Positions 26,809-34,326 of a stretch of 64,000 bases of DNA are shown in pieces. The notes beneath the pieces were generated by a model that ran no database searches, was not told the DNA's origin, and was given only the letters and a program-made list of their open reading frames with translations. The DNA lies in the NCBI GenBank assembly GCA_041583495.1, contig JBFHFS010000007.1, forward strand, positions 1 through 64,000, written 5' to 3'. This DNA comes from JBFHFS01 sp041583495. GTDB taxonomy: Bacteria; Bacteroidota; Bacteroidia; Bacteroidales; Marinilabiliaceae. The first letter of the stretch is position 1; every line of letters begins with the position of its first letter. A program made the position numbers and the translations under genes.

Positions 26809-28482
26809 TTAAAACCCATAATTCATACCTAAGGAGATCACCCAGGGCCCCTCCATCAGATAAGGAACGGTGTAGAGGTCGGTATCGGGGCCTGAGAAAT
26901 CGTTATGTTCGGCCTTGAAGGTTATTAATCCCCGGTTGATGATTTGATAAGACCCACAAAAGGCAATTTTTTGCATCTTCCAACGCACCTCACTCATAAA
27001 GGGAAGTCCCCACCGCGGTTCCTCCGTATTGATCTCTGGATGAAAAGCTTCCTCCCCGGCGATCAATATCGATTGATAATCTTTGCCTTTACGGGCATTG
27101 GTGTAACTCAGACCCAGATCCAACCCACGAATGGGCTTGTATCTCAACTCCAGGAAGAGTTCATCGCTGTTGTCCTTCAGGTAATGCCCCATGGTGTAAC
27201 CATTGCTCTCATAAGTAGTGGTCGGGATGATGTGTTGATAAACCATTGGATTGGTCCTGGAATATTCCAGGGTAGCCACAAAGTCGGGCGGCAACCCGGT
27301 TAAACGGGCCCCGCCCTTCATGCTCACGTAATTGGATTGCGTCTCCTTGTTAAACATCCGCCTGGTGGAAATTTCATCAATAAACAGGGAGGTGTAAAGA
27401 TGCAGATGGTTAATTTGCCGACTGCTGATATCGAAATACATCTGAGCATTCTGGCCCGTATTGTTCGAAGCCGCATTATAGGTATGGTCGGCCGATTTGT
27501 AAAAGAGAAAGGGCACCATATAAACGGGATTCATATCTATGTCGCCGTACACCACGCTGTTGCCCACCGACACATGCAGCCGGGGCACAGGCCTGAATGT
27601 AAATATATTGGCTGCCATATACTTATTGGCAAAAACCTCACGTGTACCCTTATAATATTCATACGATCGCAAGGTATCCACTACTTCCGACACCAGGGCC
27701 CCATGCACATAGCTGAACTCAAACCACGAAACAGGCTTCATCTTAAAAGAGACAAAACCAAACGAGGGGGTATGACCCGAAAAGATATTGGTTCCATTGT
27801 ATCCACTGCCCCACACAAAATGGTCTTTATGGATTCCAACGCTTCCCCAGTTCCACGACCAGGTGAGGCCCCCACGGGTTTCACTGTAGTCCTGTGCATC
27901 CTGATCGCCTTTATAGATGCTTCCTCTGCGCTGCTGCAGATAGGACCTTCCACCCAGCAGTTCCGACTCATAGTTATCGCGCAAGCTGCCATAAAAGCCC
28001 AGATGTTTCCCTATGGTCCCCTGAAATTCGCCTCCATGCCATCGATGGTAGGCCGTTTTTCCACCTGCCGAGAAGAGCTCTACCCCAACAATGGGATTGA
28101 GCGTAAAACGAAAAAGCGAATCACTGTAATAGAACAAATCGAACGCTTTATCTGCGGGGCGGGTAGCGGAAAGTTCCTTTCCAAAATCCCGCAGAAAAAA
28201 TTTAACCTCCTCCTGCTGTCGACTGCTTAGGCTCCCGAATGCTGAAGCCTCCTTCAGATACCCGGCAATTTCGACGCGGCTATAGGGTTTCACCGCCGAG
28301 TTAAGATCAATGGCGCCTATTCCAGCCATCTCATCCAGAAACTCATAAACCGAAACATGGTCAACATGTAAGGGAACATTCTGAGCCGCTCCCCCCATCC
28401 AGCCATAGGTCATCCACCCAAACAGAAGAAGGCTTCTGAGACCAAACCGGCACTTTTGTTGAAAAATGCAATTCATAAACAT
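26809..28482 (-). CDS. Wzi-family capsule assembly outer-membrane protein
   Basis: A 557-residue outer-membrane beta-barrel with a signal peptide (hydrophobic LLLFGWMTYGWMGG, cleavage near AAQ at about residue 34). Diagnostic features of the Wzi / capsule assembly family are the N-terminal helical part (LDEMAGIGAIDLNSAVKPYSRVEI), the barrel strands rich in Tyr/Trp, and the FVWGSGYNGTNIFSGH and MFDISSRQINHLHLYTSLFIDE-like segments, with a terminal aromatic residue. Wzi attaches capsule to the cell surface in enteric bacteria; Bacteroidota homologues occur in surface polysaccharide clusters, as here. Start could be residue 1 or Met3. The gene lies between sugar-synthesis and transferase genes of one cluster. 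Confidence 0.9.
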   Translation of the reverse strand: MFMNCIFQQKCRFGLRSLLLFGWMTYGWMGGAAQNVPLHVDHVSVYEFLDEMAGIGAIDLNSAVKPYSRVEIAGYLKEASAFGSLSSRQQEEVKFFLRDFGKELSATRPADKAFDLFYYSDSLFRFTLNPIVGVELFSAGGKTAYHRWHGGEFQGTIGKHLGFYGSLRDNYESELLGGRSYLQQRRGSIYKGDQDAQDYSETRGGLTWSWNWGSVGIHKDHFVWGSGYNGTNIFSGHTPSFGFVSFKMKPVSWFEFSYVHGALVSEVVDTLRSYEYYKGTREVFANKYMAANIFTFRPVPRLHVSVGNSVVYGDIDMNPVYMVPFLFYKSADHTYNAASNNTGQNAQMYFDISSRQINHLHLYTSLFIDEISTRRMFNKETQSNYVSMKGGARLTGLPPDFVATLEYSRTNPMVYQHIIPTTTYESNGYTMGHYLKDNSDELFLELRYKPIRGLDLGLSYTNARKGKDYQSILIAGEEAFHPEINTEEPRWGLPFMSEVRWKMQKIAFCGSYQIINRGLITFKAEHNDFSGPDTDLYTVPYLMEGPWVISLGMNYGF

Positions 28483-28574
28483 TCATTTTTATATTATCAC
28501 CTACCAAACAAAATCCTCATGGTTCCCGGCCACCAGAAGCCATGCATTGTGGCTCCGGTTTTTCTCTATATCCC

Positions 28575-29666
28575 TCAATGACTCCGGGCTCCCCTAATCA
28601 GAATATTCCAGGCGGCTTTAAAAAAATATCTCACATCGGTCTTAAAGGGCGCGTTTTCCCATTGCTCTATATACTTAAGCTCAGACTGTTGAATCTCTTT
28701 CAGGCTTTGGGGTAAATCAGCATAAAAGGGGGGCACCAGTCCTGGCTTCACTTTCACCCGCCGCTCGGCCACAGCGGGCTCATATAGGCTCAGATATTGA
28801 GGACTTAGGGGCCGAACCCCCACCAACTTCACCTCTCCCTTAAACAGATTTATAACCATAGGCAATTCATCAATCCAAAACTTTCGCAGAAAAGCACCCA
28901 TCCGGGTAATCCGCCTATCGTTCGAAAACTTGCCCCCCTTACCTAAATGGTTTTTTTCGTAGAGCTGGCCTTGAACATATTCCGAAAAGGGCACCATGGT
29001 CCGAAACTTATAAACTTTTACAACTTGTCCGTTTTGCCCGATCCTATTCATGGCCAATAATGTGCCATATTGTTCCCGGGGTTCTTCGGGGGCCTCTCCC
29101 ATCTTTCGGGCCACAATGTACAACAAATCTCCCGACGACTTTTCCGCCTCCACCTTAAAACCACAGTAGGTGAGGCGGCCAATGGCTTCATAATAATCAA
29201 TCACCTGGTTGCGTCCGGCAAACAGAAAGTGGTAGAACCATCGGGTTACGTGCAGGTCACGAAAAACGCGTTTCAAAAGGTAATCGCCAAAATAATAAAG
29301 ATGATTTAACCCCGGAGGAAATTTCCGAAGGATGCGCCGCCGTCTTTGAGCCGCCGTCTCCAAACAACAAATAAGCAACCCACCCTGCGACAACTTTTTA
29401 TTGGCCCCGGCAAAAAAACGACACAGCCGTCTCACATCGTTCATCTTATGCAGATTAACAATCATCCGGTAGTGTATCAACGGTTGGATGGCTATATTAA
29501 ATGCACGCGAAGTAGACAACACAACGGTATCGTTGGCGTGAAGATCGCCCTTGCTCATCAGGAAATGATACAATTCATCACCATAGGAGCCACGCACCAC
29601 ACGCTCTCTAATAGAATCCCGGCCAGTTATAACCTCCTCATTTGTCTTTAACTCTTCTGAATCCAT
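28575..29666 (-). CDS. Sugar-phosphate transferase C-terminal half with methyltransferase-like N-terminus
   Basis: The start at 29666 gives 363 residues; the frame opens at 29717 (380), but those codons lie in the previous gene. Residues ~205-363 match the C-terminal half of bacterial sugar transferases (PglC/WcaJ type): GQVVKVYKFRTMV, LRKFWIDELPMVINLFKGE with the catalytic Asp-Glu pair, and VGVRPLSPQYL. The N-terminal membrane helix that normally precedes KFR is absent. Instead residues ~1-195 resemble the C-terminal part of a class I methyltransferase fold (GGLLICCLET, YYEAIGRLTYCGFKVE). The expected role is transfer of a sugar phosphate to undecaprenyl phosphate, starting polysaccharide assembly; whether this form does so is open. 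Confidence 0.7.
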   Translation of the reverse strand: MDSEELKTNEEVITGRDSIRERVVRGSYGDELYHFLMSKGDLHANDTVVLSTSRAFNIAIQPLIHYRMIVNLHKMNDVRRLCRFFAGANKKLSQGGLLICCLETAAQRRRRILRKFPPGLNHLYYFGDYLLKRVFRDLHVTRWFYHFLFAGRNQVIDYYEAIGRLTYCGFKVEAEKSSGDLLYIVARKMGEAPEEPREQYGTLLAMNRIGQNGQVVKVYKFRTMVPFSEYVQGQLYEKNHLGKGGKFSNDRRITRMGAFLRKFWIDELPMVINLFKGEVKLVGVRPLSPQYLSLYEPAVAERRVKVKPGLVPPFYADLPQSLKEIQQSELKYIEQWENAPFKTDVRYFFKAAWNILIRGARSH

Positions 29667-29691
29667 TGGACTTGTTATAAACACTCTTTTT

Positions 29692-30774
29692 TTATCCCCC
29701 CACAGGGGTTGTGTCACCCTTCACCTCTTCTGTTTTAGCCTGCACCCCGCCCCATTCTTCGGCCACGTCCACCATGAATTGGGTAACATCTATATGCCGG
29801 TTTAAAAACGCTTGTGCCTTCTCCCGGGTTTTTTCTCTTTCACCAGGTTGTAACATCAGTTTTTCGCTCATGGAGATGGCCGCCTGCTGTTCCCTGAGCG
29901 AAGAGCCAAAGTTATGAACCAGTCCACCTACCTTCTCCAAATACTGAAGATAACCCAATTGAAAGTCGGAAACAAACAGCGACGGGGTCCCCAGAAGGGC
30001 AGCCTCGCTGGCCATAGTCGCACTCTCCCCAACAAAAACCGAGGCATAGAACAACACATTATAAATGAGATGTGCGGGCAAAGTTACCCGGTATCTTTCC
30101 AATGATTTGGGCAAGGGCCCCTCGGAACTAATCAGCACCCGCCCGTGTGCGGCGAGTCGTTGCACCAGAATCTCCTTTTGGGCCTCCGAAAATCCTTTCT
30201 TTCCGCGATCGTGGAGGGCTTTCCAATCCACGAACCGGACCATGGCAAATGGCGCTCCTGCCTCCAACCCCAACAGGCCAAGCACCTGTGGATTGGGTCT
30301 AAAGCCAGAAATGGAGGCCATCTCCATGAGGCCATTAAAACGCACATGGGTGGATCCCAGATCGTCTTTAAAACACAGGGGGGTATAAACCGCACTGCAA
30401 AAAGGTTGAATCAGACGCCTGTAAAGCCTTGTGTTTTCAGTGTCGGTAAAGGTAAGATAGGGTTTCCTCAAGCACCAGGCAGCCGGCCCCGAATAGATAG
30501 TGCTGAAATCGATAAAGATATCGGGCCGAAAACTTAGCGCCCGAAAATATTGTTGCACGACCGTTTTAATAAGATAAAAAAGCTTCCCGGCCAGGGTCGT
30601 TCCCCCTTTACCTCTATCCATGAAAGGAATATCATAAGCTTCCAGCAGTTCTCCTACATACTCACGCCGACGGGCAGTGATCAAAAACCGATGTCCCCCG
30701 GACTCCATGGTTTTAATGAAGTGGCGAAAATAATGCACATGTGCCGGATGTCCTATATCTAAAAATAGCTTCAA
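29692..30774 (-). CDS. DUF354 family glycosyltransferase-like protein
   Basis: A 360-residue GT-B-type protein of the DUF354 family. The start MKLFLDIGHPAHVHYFRHF is the family signature; later segments FIDFSTIYSGPAAW, TFTDTENTRLYRRL and VGESATMASEAALLGTPSLF agree with a UDP-sugar-using GT-B enzyme. Members appear next to polysaccharide biosynthesis genes in archaea and Bacteroidota, as here. Donor and acceptor are unknown. The C-terminal tail is charged and ends 25 bases before the likely start of the next gene, so the two are probably in one transcript. Confidence 0.87.
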   Translation of the reverse strand: MKLFLDIGHPAHVHYFRHFIKTMESGGHRFLITARRREYVGELLEAYDIPFMDRGKGGTTLAGKLFYLIKTVVQQYFRALSFRPDIFIDFSTIYSGPAAWCLRKPYLTFTDTENTRLYRRLIQPFCSAVYTPLCFKDDLGSTHVRFNGLMEMASISGFRPNPQVLGLLGLEAGAPFAMVRFVDWKALHDRGKKGFSEAQKEILVQRLAAHGRVLISSEGPLPKSLERYRVTLPAHLIYNVLFYASVFVGESATMASEAALLGTPSLFVSDFQLGYLQYLEKVGGLVHNFGSSLREQQAAISMSEKLMLQPGEREKTREKAQAFLNRHIDVTQFMVDVAEEWGGVQAKTEEVKGDTTPVGG

Positions 30775-30989
30775 GCCCTTTTAATGTTTTAAACCTTTTG
30801 GTTCGAATTATGGTGTTTCATGTGTCTAAATTTGTTTTTTATTGCCACATAGCCTGCCCCGAACTCGATTCGGGGGAACTCGCCGAATAGTCATCCTCTT
30901 CCCGTCTAAACGGGACAGGTAGTGTGAGGACCTTATTCTCCCCTACTCTTCGGGGGCTCGTTTCATGTGTCTTAGCCCGGCTTGGATGG
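30775..30989. repeat. Hairpin-rich spacer bounded by a 12-base direct repeat
   Basis: The 12-mer TTTCATGTGTCT occurs at 30816-30827 and 30961-30972. Between the copies lie CCCCGAA/TTCGGGG (30857-30875), a CCCGTctaaACGGG hairpin and other GC-rich palindromic pieces. No gene is supported. It resembles the small structured repetitive elements seen in Bacteroidota intergenic regions, but a second full copy is not in this window. Confidence 0.4.
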
Positions 30990-32000
30990 TTAAGTGGGAC
31001 AAGAAACATCGGAATGTCTCCCCACAGGCTCACTCATCTCCCCGCCACCAGATAAGGAGTTATTAAGTAAGGAGTTGTAAATGGAAAGGATCTGACCGGC
31101 AACCAAACGACTATTTAAAGGAAGGATTCGTTCCCTTCCATTACTCCTTCCGTTAATAGACAATGCTTTCTCGAGGCCCAAAGCCAAAGCCTTTGCGTTG
31201 GGGGGACACACTGAGCAACCGTTCACTCCGGTGATGAATCCCTCCACATCGCCCACAGGAGTGGAAACAACAGGAATATTACAGGCCAGGGCTTCCTTCA
31301 CCACATTGGGCGAGCCCTCCCAGTGAGAAGTCAGCAATAATACATCTGAGGCATTCAGATAGAGGGCCATTTCTCCGGGGTCAACATCTTTCACCACCTG
31401 AAGTTCTGTTTCATTGCAATTGAGCAGATGGCAGGCTTCCCTTGCGAGCAGGAAATTTTTCACCTTACGAACGGGATCCGCCGCCCAAATTATGTTACGG
31501 GGCATTGTAAATCCCAACCGTTCGCGGGCTTCCTCCCGGGGGATCTCCTTAAACAAGTCCAGATCAACACCATTGGGCAATACTATTGCTTTTGGATTTC
31601 CGAGCAACCGAAACATTTCATCACTCTTAACAATGGTGACCGACCAGAAAAACCGGGAAAATAAGCGAACCCAAAAACGCATGAAACCCGACAGATAAAG
31701 GTCACTGCCCATCAGGGAAACCACCAGTGGTCGGGCGCCGGCAAGAGAAGCCAGAATTCCGCTCAGACCATAATGGGCATGCACCATACTCACCCCGGTG
31801 CGACGGATGTATCGTCTCAGCCGGAATAAGTGCTTTAAATAGCCGGCCACCCCCTTGCCCAAGATCTCATACACCAACACCTCGGTTCCAAGCTTCCGAA
31901 GTGAATCAGCCTGATTCCGAACCACAGGTGAACATATTCGCAGGCGATTACTGCTGCAAACAAACAAAACTCTACCGGGCTGTTGATTATCCTTGTTCAA
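30990..32000 (-). CDS. Glycosyltransferase family 4
   Basis: A 336-residue GT-B glycosyltransferase. N-terminal fold: VLFVCSSNRLRICSPVVRNQ; acceptor-side MVHAHYGLSGILASLAGARP; and SLMGSDLY. The donor-binding half has NGVDLDLFKEIPREEAR, VVKDVDP and the retaining E-x7-E signature in SHWEGSPNVVKEALA. It adds a sugar to the lipid-linked or membrane polysaccharide; specificity cannot be read from sequence. It is the first gene of the cluster on this strand, with 148 bases separating it from metK's terminator side. The C-terminal tail (after about residue 315) is not conserved. Confidence 0.92.
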   Translation of the reverse strand: MNKDNQQPGRVLFVCSSNRLRICSPVVRNQADSLRKLGTEVLVYEILGKGVAGYLKHLFRLRRYIRRTGVSMVHAHYGLSGILASLAGARPLVVSLMGSDLYLSGFMRFWVRLFSRFFWSVTIVKSDEMFRLLGNPKAIVLPNGVDLDLFKEIPREEARERLGFTMPRNIIWAADPVRKVKNFLLAREACHLLNCNETELQVVKDVDPGEMALYLNASDVLLLTSHWEGSPNVVKEALACNIPVVSTPVGDVEGFITGVNGCSVCPPNAKALALGLEKALSINGRSNGRERILPLNSRLVAGQILSIYNSLLNNSLSGGGEMSEPVGRHSDVSCPT

Positions 32001-32099
32001 TTTGAATATGATTTAGCAGTTAAATATAAACATTTAACCCGCTTCCAAACCAATTATGCGGATAGATTCACCCAAAATTTGACTAATCTGATTTTTTAG

Positions 32100-32141
32100 G
32101 AAAAAAAGAAAAACAGGGAAAGGCCATTTGGTCTTTCCCTG
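32100..32141 (-). terminator. metK terminator
   Basis: On the minus strand a 13-bp stem (CAGGGAAAG arms plus G-U/GC continuation, loop of four) is followed by TTTTTCTTTTTTT, directly after the metK stop codon. Confidence 0.85.
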
Positions 32142-32148
32142 CCACGAG

Positions 32149-33399
32149 TTATGACAATTGGAAAGCCTCCCGGATTGCATCTACATAATCGAGTTTTTCC
32201 CAGGCAAAGAATTCCACTTCGCGCGACACTTCCTGTCCATTCTCAATAAAAGTAACAGGCGCCTTATAAGGAGTGCGCCCCATATGTCCATAGCTGGAGG
32301 TAGCCGAAAAGATGGGGTTCTTAAGCCCAAAGCGGCGAACAATAATTCCGGGACGCATATCGAACAACTTCTCCACGCGTTTGGCGATATCTCCATCCGA
32401 CAGATCCACGCGGGCGGTGCCATGGGTATTGACATACAGCCCTACAGGTTTAGCCACGCCAATAGCATAGGCCACCTGCACCAGCACTTCGTCGGCCAAG
32501 CCGGCAGCGACCATGTTTTTTGCAATATGGCGGGCTGCATAAGCTGCCGATCGGTCTACCTTAGAGCAATCCTTCCCGGAGAAGGCACCCCCGCCATGGG
32601 CTCCTTTTCCGCCATAGGTGTCGACAATAATCTTTCGGCCGGTCAAGCCGGTATCACCATGGGGTCCACCAATCACAAATTTGCCGGTTGGATTCACCAA
32701 AAGCTGGAAGTCACTGAATAATTTCTGTATCTCAGCCGACAAACGAAGTTTTACACGGGGAATGAGCACCTCTTTCACATCCCGGGTAATGGTCGATCTC
32801 ATCTGCTCATCTCCGTCGAAGGGGTCATGCTGGGTAGAAATCACGATGGTGTCGATGCGCACCGGCGTATTGTCGTCGTTGTATTCAATAGTCACCTGCG
32901 ACTTGGAGTCGGGGCGCAGATAGGTCATTAACTTGTCCTCGCGACGAATGGCGGCCAACTCCTGCAATAATATGTGCGAGAGGTATAGCGGCAGGGGCAT
33001 AAAGTCTTCGGTATCGCGACAGGCATAACCAAACATCATCCCCTGATCGCCGGCTCCCTGCTGCTCCTCACCATCCACATCCACCCCTCGGCGGATATCT
33101 TCACTTTGCTCGTGCAAAGCGGAGATGACACCACACGATCCCGAATCGAACATATATTCGGCGCGTGTATACCCAATTCGTTCGATCACCTCACGGGCTA
33201 CACGCTGCACAGCCACGTACCCTTTGGTATTAATTTCCCCACTCACCACGACCAGGCCGGTAGTTACCAGCGTTTCACACGCCACCTTTGAATCCGGGTC
33301 CTGACGCAACAATTCGTCGAGAATAGCATCAGATATTTGGTCGGCCACCTTGTCGGGATGGCCCTCAGAAACTGATTCGGAAGTAAACAGATATCCCAT
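32149..33399 (-). CDS. metK: S-adenosylmethionine synthase
   Basis: A 416-residue methionine adenosyltransferase that makes SAM from methionine and ATP. Seen: TSESVSEGHPDKVADQISDA at the N-terminus, GAGDQGMMFGYA-type motif (QGAGDQGMMFGYAC), the phosphate loop GGKGAHGGGAFSGKDCSKVD and the C-terminal AYAIGVAKPVGLYVNTHGT. Length is slightly above the ~390 average, as in other Bacteroidota. Regulation: the leader contains a good promoter and a SAM-II-like pseudoknot (separate entries), so feedback by its product is likely. Confidence 0.98.
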   Translation of the reverse strand: MGYLFTSESVSEGHPDKVADQISDAILDELLRQDPDSKVACETLVTTGLVVVSGEINTKGYVAVQRVAREVIERIGYTRAEYMFDSGSCGVISALHEQSEDIRRGVDVDGEEQQGAGDQGMMFGYACRDTEDFMPLPLYLSHILLQELAAIRREDKLMTYLRPDSKSQVTIEYNDDNTPVRIDTIVISTQHDPFDGDEQMRSTITRDVKEVLIPRVKLRLSAEIQKLFSDFQLLVNPTGKFVIGGPHGDTGLTGRKIIVDTYGGKGAHGGGAFSGKDCSKVDRSAAYAARHIAKNMVAAGLADEVLVQVAYAIGVAKPVGLYVNTHGTARVDLSDGDIAKRVEKLFDMRPGIIVRRFGLKNPIFSATSSYGHMGRTPYKAPVTFIENGQEVSREVEFFAWEKLDYVDAIREAFQLS

Positions 33400-33424
33400 G
33401 ATAAAAAATTACAAGTATTTCATC

Positions 33425-33442
33425 TGCAATTAATTAATTGCA
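33425..33442. promoter_or_regulatory. Perfect 18-bp palindrome in the metK leader
   Basis: TGCAATTAATTAATTGCA is fully self-complementary and lies 26-43 bases upstream of the metK start codon. It could be a protein operator or, in RNA, a small stem near the ribosome site. Function unknown. Confidence 0.4.
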
Positions 33443-33498
33443 AACAAAAAAGATTAAACATCTAGTTGGAAGGATGGGGAAATGGTAGAAAAAAAACG

Positions 33499-33547
33499 CG
33501 TTTTAGCATTTTTTTATAGTGGTTGCAATCGACCAAATCCATCCACT
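33499..33547 (-). ncRNA. SAM-II-like riboswitch upstream of metK
   Basis: Reading the minus strand, a 5-bp P1 (AGTGG at 33547-33543 with CCACT at 33522-33518) encloses GATTT and ATTGCA. After an A-rich linker comes GCTAAAACG (33507-33499), whose GC-(T)-AA pairs with TTGC and whose CG pairs with CG in CGATTGC (33531-33525), giving an H-type pseudoknot. GATTT, TTGCA next to the 3' P1 strand, and GCTAAA are the conserved core of the SAM-II class as I remember it. Sitting in front of metK fits a SAM sensor. Eight T follow immediately (33496-33489). SAM-V shares this core and is the alternative. Confidence 0.72.
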
Positions 33548-33556
33548 TAATGGCGA

Positions 33557-33588
33557 CAAAAATACGATTTATTTAAAATTATTCCAAA
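33557..33588 (-). promoter_or_regulatory. metK promoter (Bacteroidota type)
   Basis: On the minus strand TTTG (33588-33585) and TATTTTTG (33564-33557) are separated by 20 bases, matching the TTTG/TAnnTTTG promoter of the phylum. The predicted start of transcription (about 33550) coincides with the 5' edge of the riboswitch. Confidence 0.7.
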
Positions 33589-33625
33589 ATAAAAAGAGAA
33601 AACCGCCAGGACTCCTAATTATTTA

Positions 33626-33633
33626 TATCTTTG
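33626..33633 (+). promoter_or_regulatory. Possible second -7 element upstream of tRNA-Glu
   Basis: TATCTTTG fits the -7 consensus, but no TTTG is found 19-21 bases upstream. It points toward the tRNA-Glu/rpsT unit. Confidence 0.3.
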
Positions 33634-33720
33634 CGGCCCTTAACGAGGAAAAAGGCTGAGCTAAAACAAATTATAAAATATTGAAATCATAAACTTCTCC
33701 AAAAAAATTTCAGCTTGAAA

Positions 33721-33751
33721 TTTGCAGGAAGTGAAATTTGATTTATCTTTG
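33721..33751 (+). promoter_or_regulatory. Promoter of the tRNA-Glu / rpsT / tRNA-Glu unit
   Basis: TTTG (33721-33724), 19-base spacer, TATCTTTG (33744-33751): an exact match to the Bacteroidota consensus, 45 bases before the first tRNA. Confidence 0.8.
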
Positions 33752-33795
33752 CATCCGCGTTTGAAAAGACATGCTTTTTTAAACCACAAATATTT

Positions 33796-33867
33796 GGTCC
33801 CTTCGTCTAACGGTTAGGACACAAGATTTTCATTCTTGAAATAGGGGTTCGATTCCCCTAGGGACTA
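33796..33867 (+). tRNA. tRNA-Glu (UUC), copy 1
   Basis: A 72-base cloverleaf: acceptor GGTCCCT/AGGGACT (first pair G-U), anticodon stem CAAGA/TCTTG with loop TTTTCAT giving UUC, and T arm AGGGG/CCCCT with TTCGATT. CCA is not encoded (CTA follows). An identical copy lies 390 bases downstream on the other side of rpsT. Confidence 0.95.
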
Positions 33868-33909
33868 CTATAAAAAAAGAAATTAAGAACAACTTAGCAA
33901 GATAGAAAG

Positions 33910-34164
33910 ATGGCAAATCATAAGTCGGCAGAAAAAAGGATTCGTCAAACTGAGACGAAAAGGGTGCACAATAAATATTACGCCAAAACAACACGTAATG
34001 CAATTAAAGCACTTCGTGGCACAACCGACAAGGCTGCTGCTGAAGGCATGTATCCCGGTGTCGTTTCCATGATTGACAAATTGGCCAAGAAGAACATCAT
34101 ACATCGCAAAAACGCTTCTAACCTTAAGTCGAAGCTGTCTTTGTACATCAACAAACTGGCCTGA
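33910..34164 (+). CDS. rpsT: 30S ribosomal protein S20
   Basis: An 84-residue highly basic protein with the S20 pattern: MANHKSAEKRIRQTETKR, then KYYAKTTRNAIKALR and IDKLAKKNIIHRKNASNLKS. It binds 16S rRNA 5' and 3' domains in the small subunit. It is flanked by two identical tRNA-Glu genes on the same strand (43 and 21 bases away), with one promoter before and one terminator after, so all three are probably transcribed together and rpsT mRNA is released by tRNA processing. Confidence 0.98.
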   Translation: MANHKSAEKRIRQTETKRVHNKYYAKTTRNAIKALRGTTDKAAAEGMYPGVVSMIDKLAKKNIIHRKNASNLKSKLSLYINKLA

Positions 34165-34185
34165 TTTAGCGCCTGTACCATTTTT

Positions 34186-34257
34186 GGTCCCTTCGTCTAA
34201 CGGTTAGGACACAAGATTTTCATTCTTGAAATAGGGGTTCGATTCCCCTAGGGACTA
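34186..34257 (+). tRNA. tRNA-Glu (UUC), copy 2
   Basis: Identical over all 72 bases to the first copy; the identity extends three bases on each side (34183-34260). It is followed within four bases by a terminator. Confidence 0.95.
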
Positions 34258-34260
34258 CTA

Positions 34261-34292
34261 AAGCCTTCCGTGAACGGACAGGCTTTTTTTTG
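34261..34292 (+). terminator. Terminator after the second tRNA-Glu
   Basis: AAGCCT/AGGCTT arms with an inner TCCG/CGGA stem and one bulge, followed by a run of eight T. Confidence 0.85.
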
Positions 34293-34326
34293 CTTCCTTT
34301 TTTTTCGTAATTTTAGTAAAAAAAGG

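Noticed and set aside
27337..28230. 297-codon plus-strand frame antisense to the Wzi-like gene
   Set aside because: It lies entirely inside the Wzi gene; its product has no signal, domain or hydrophobic pattern, while the minus-strand frame is a clear family member.
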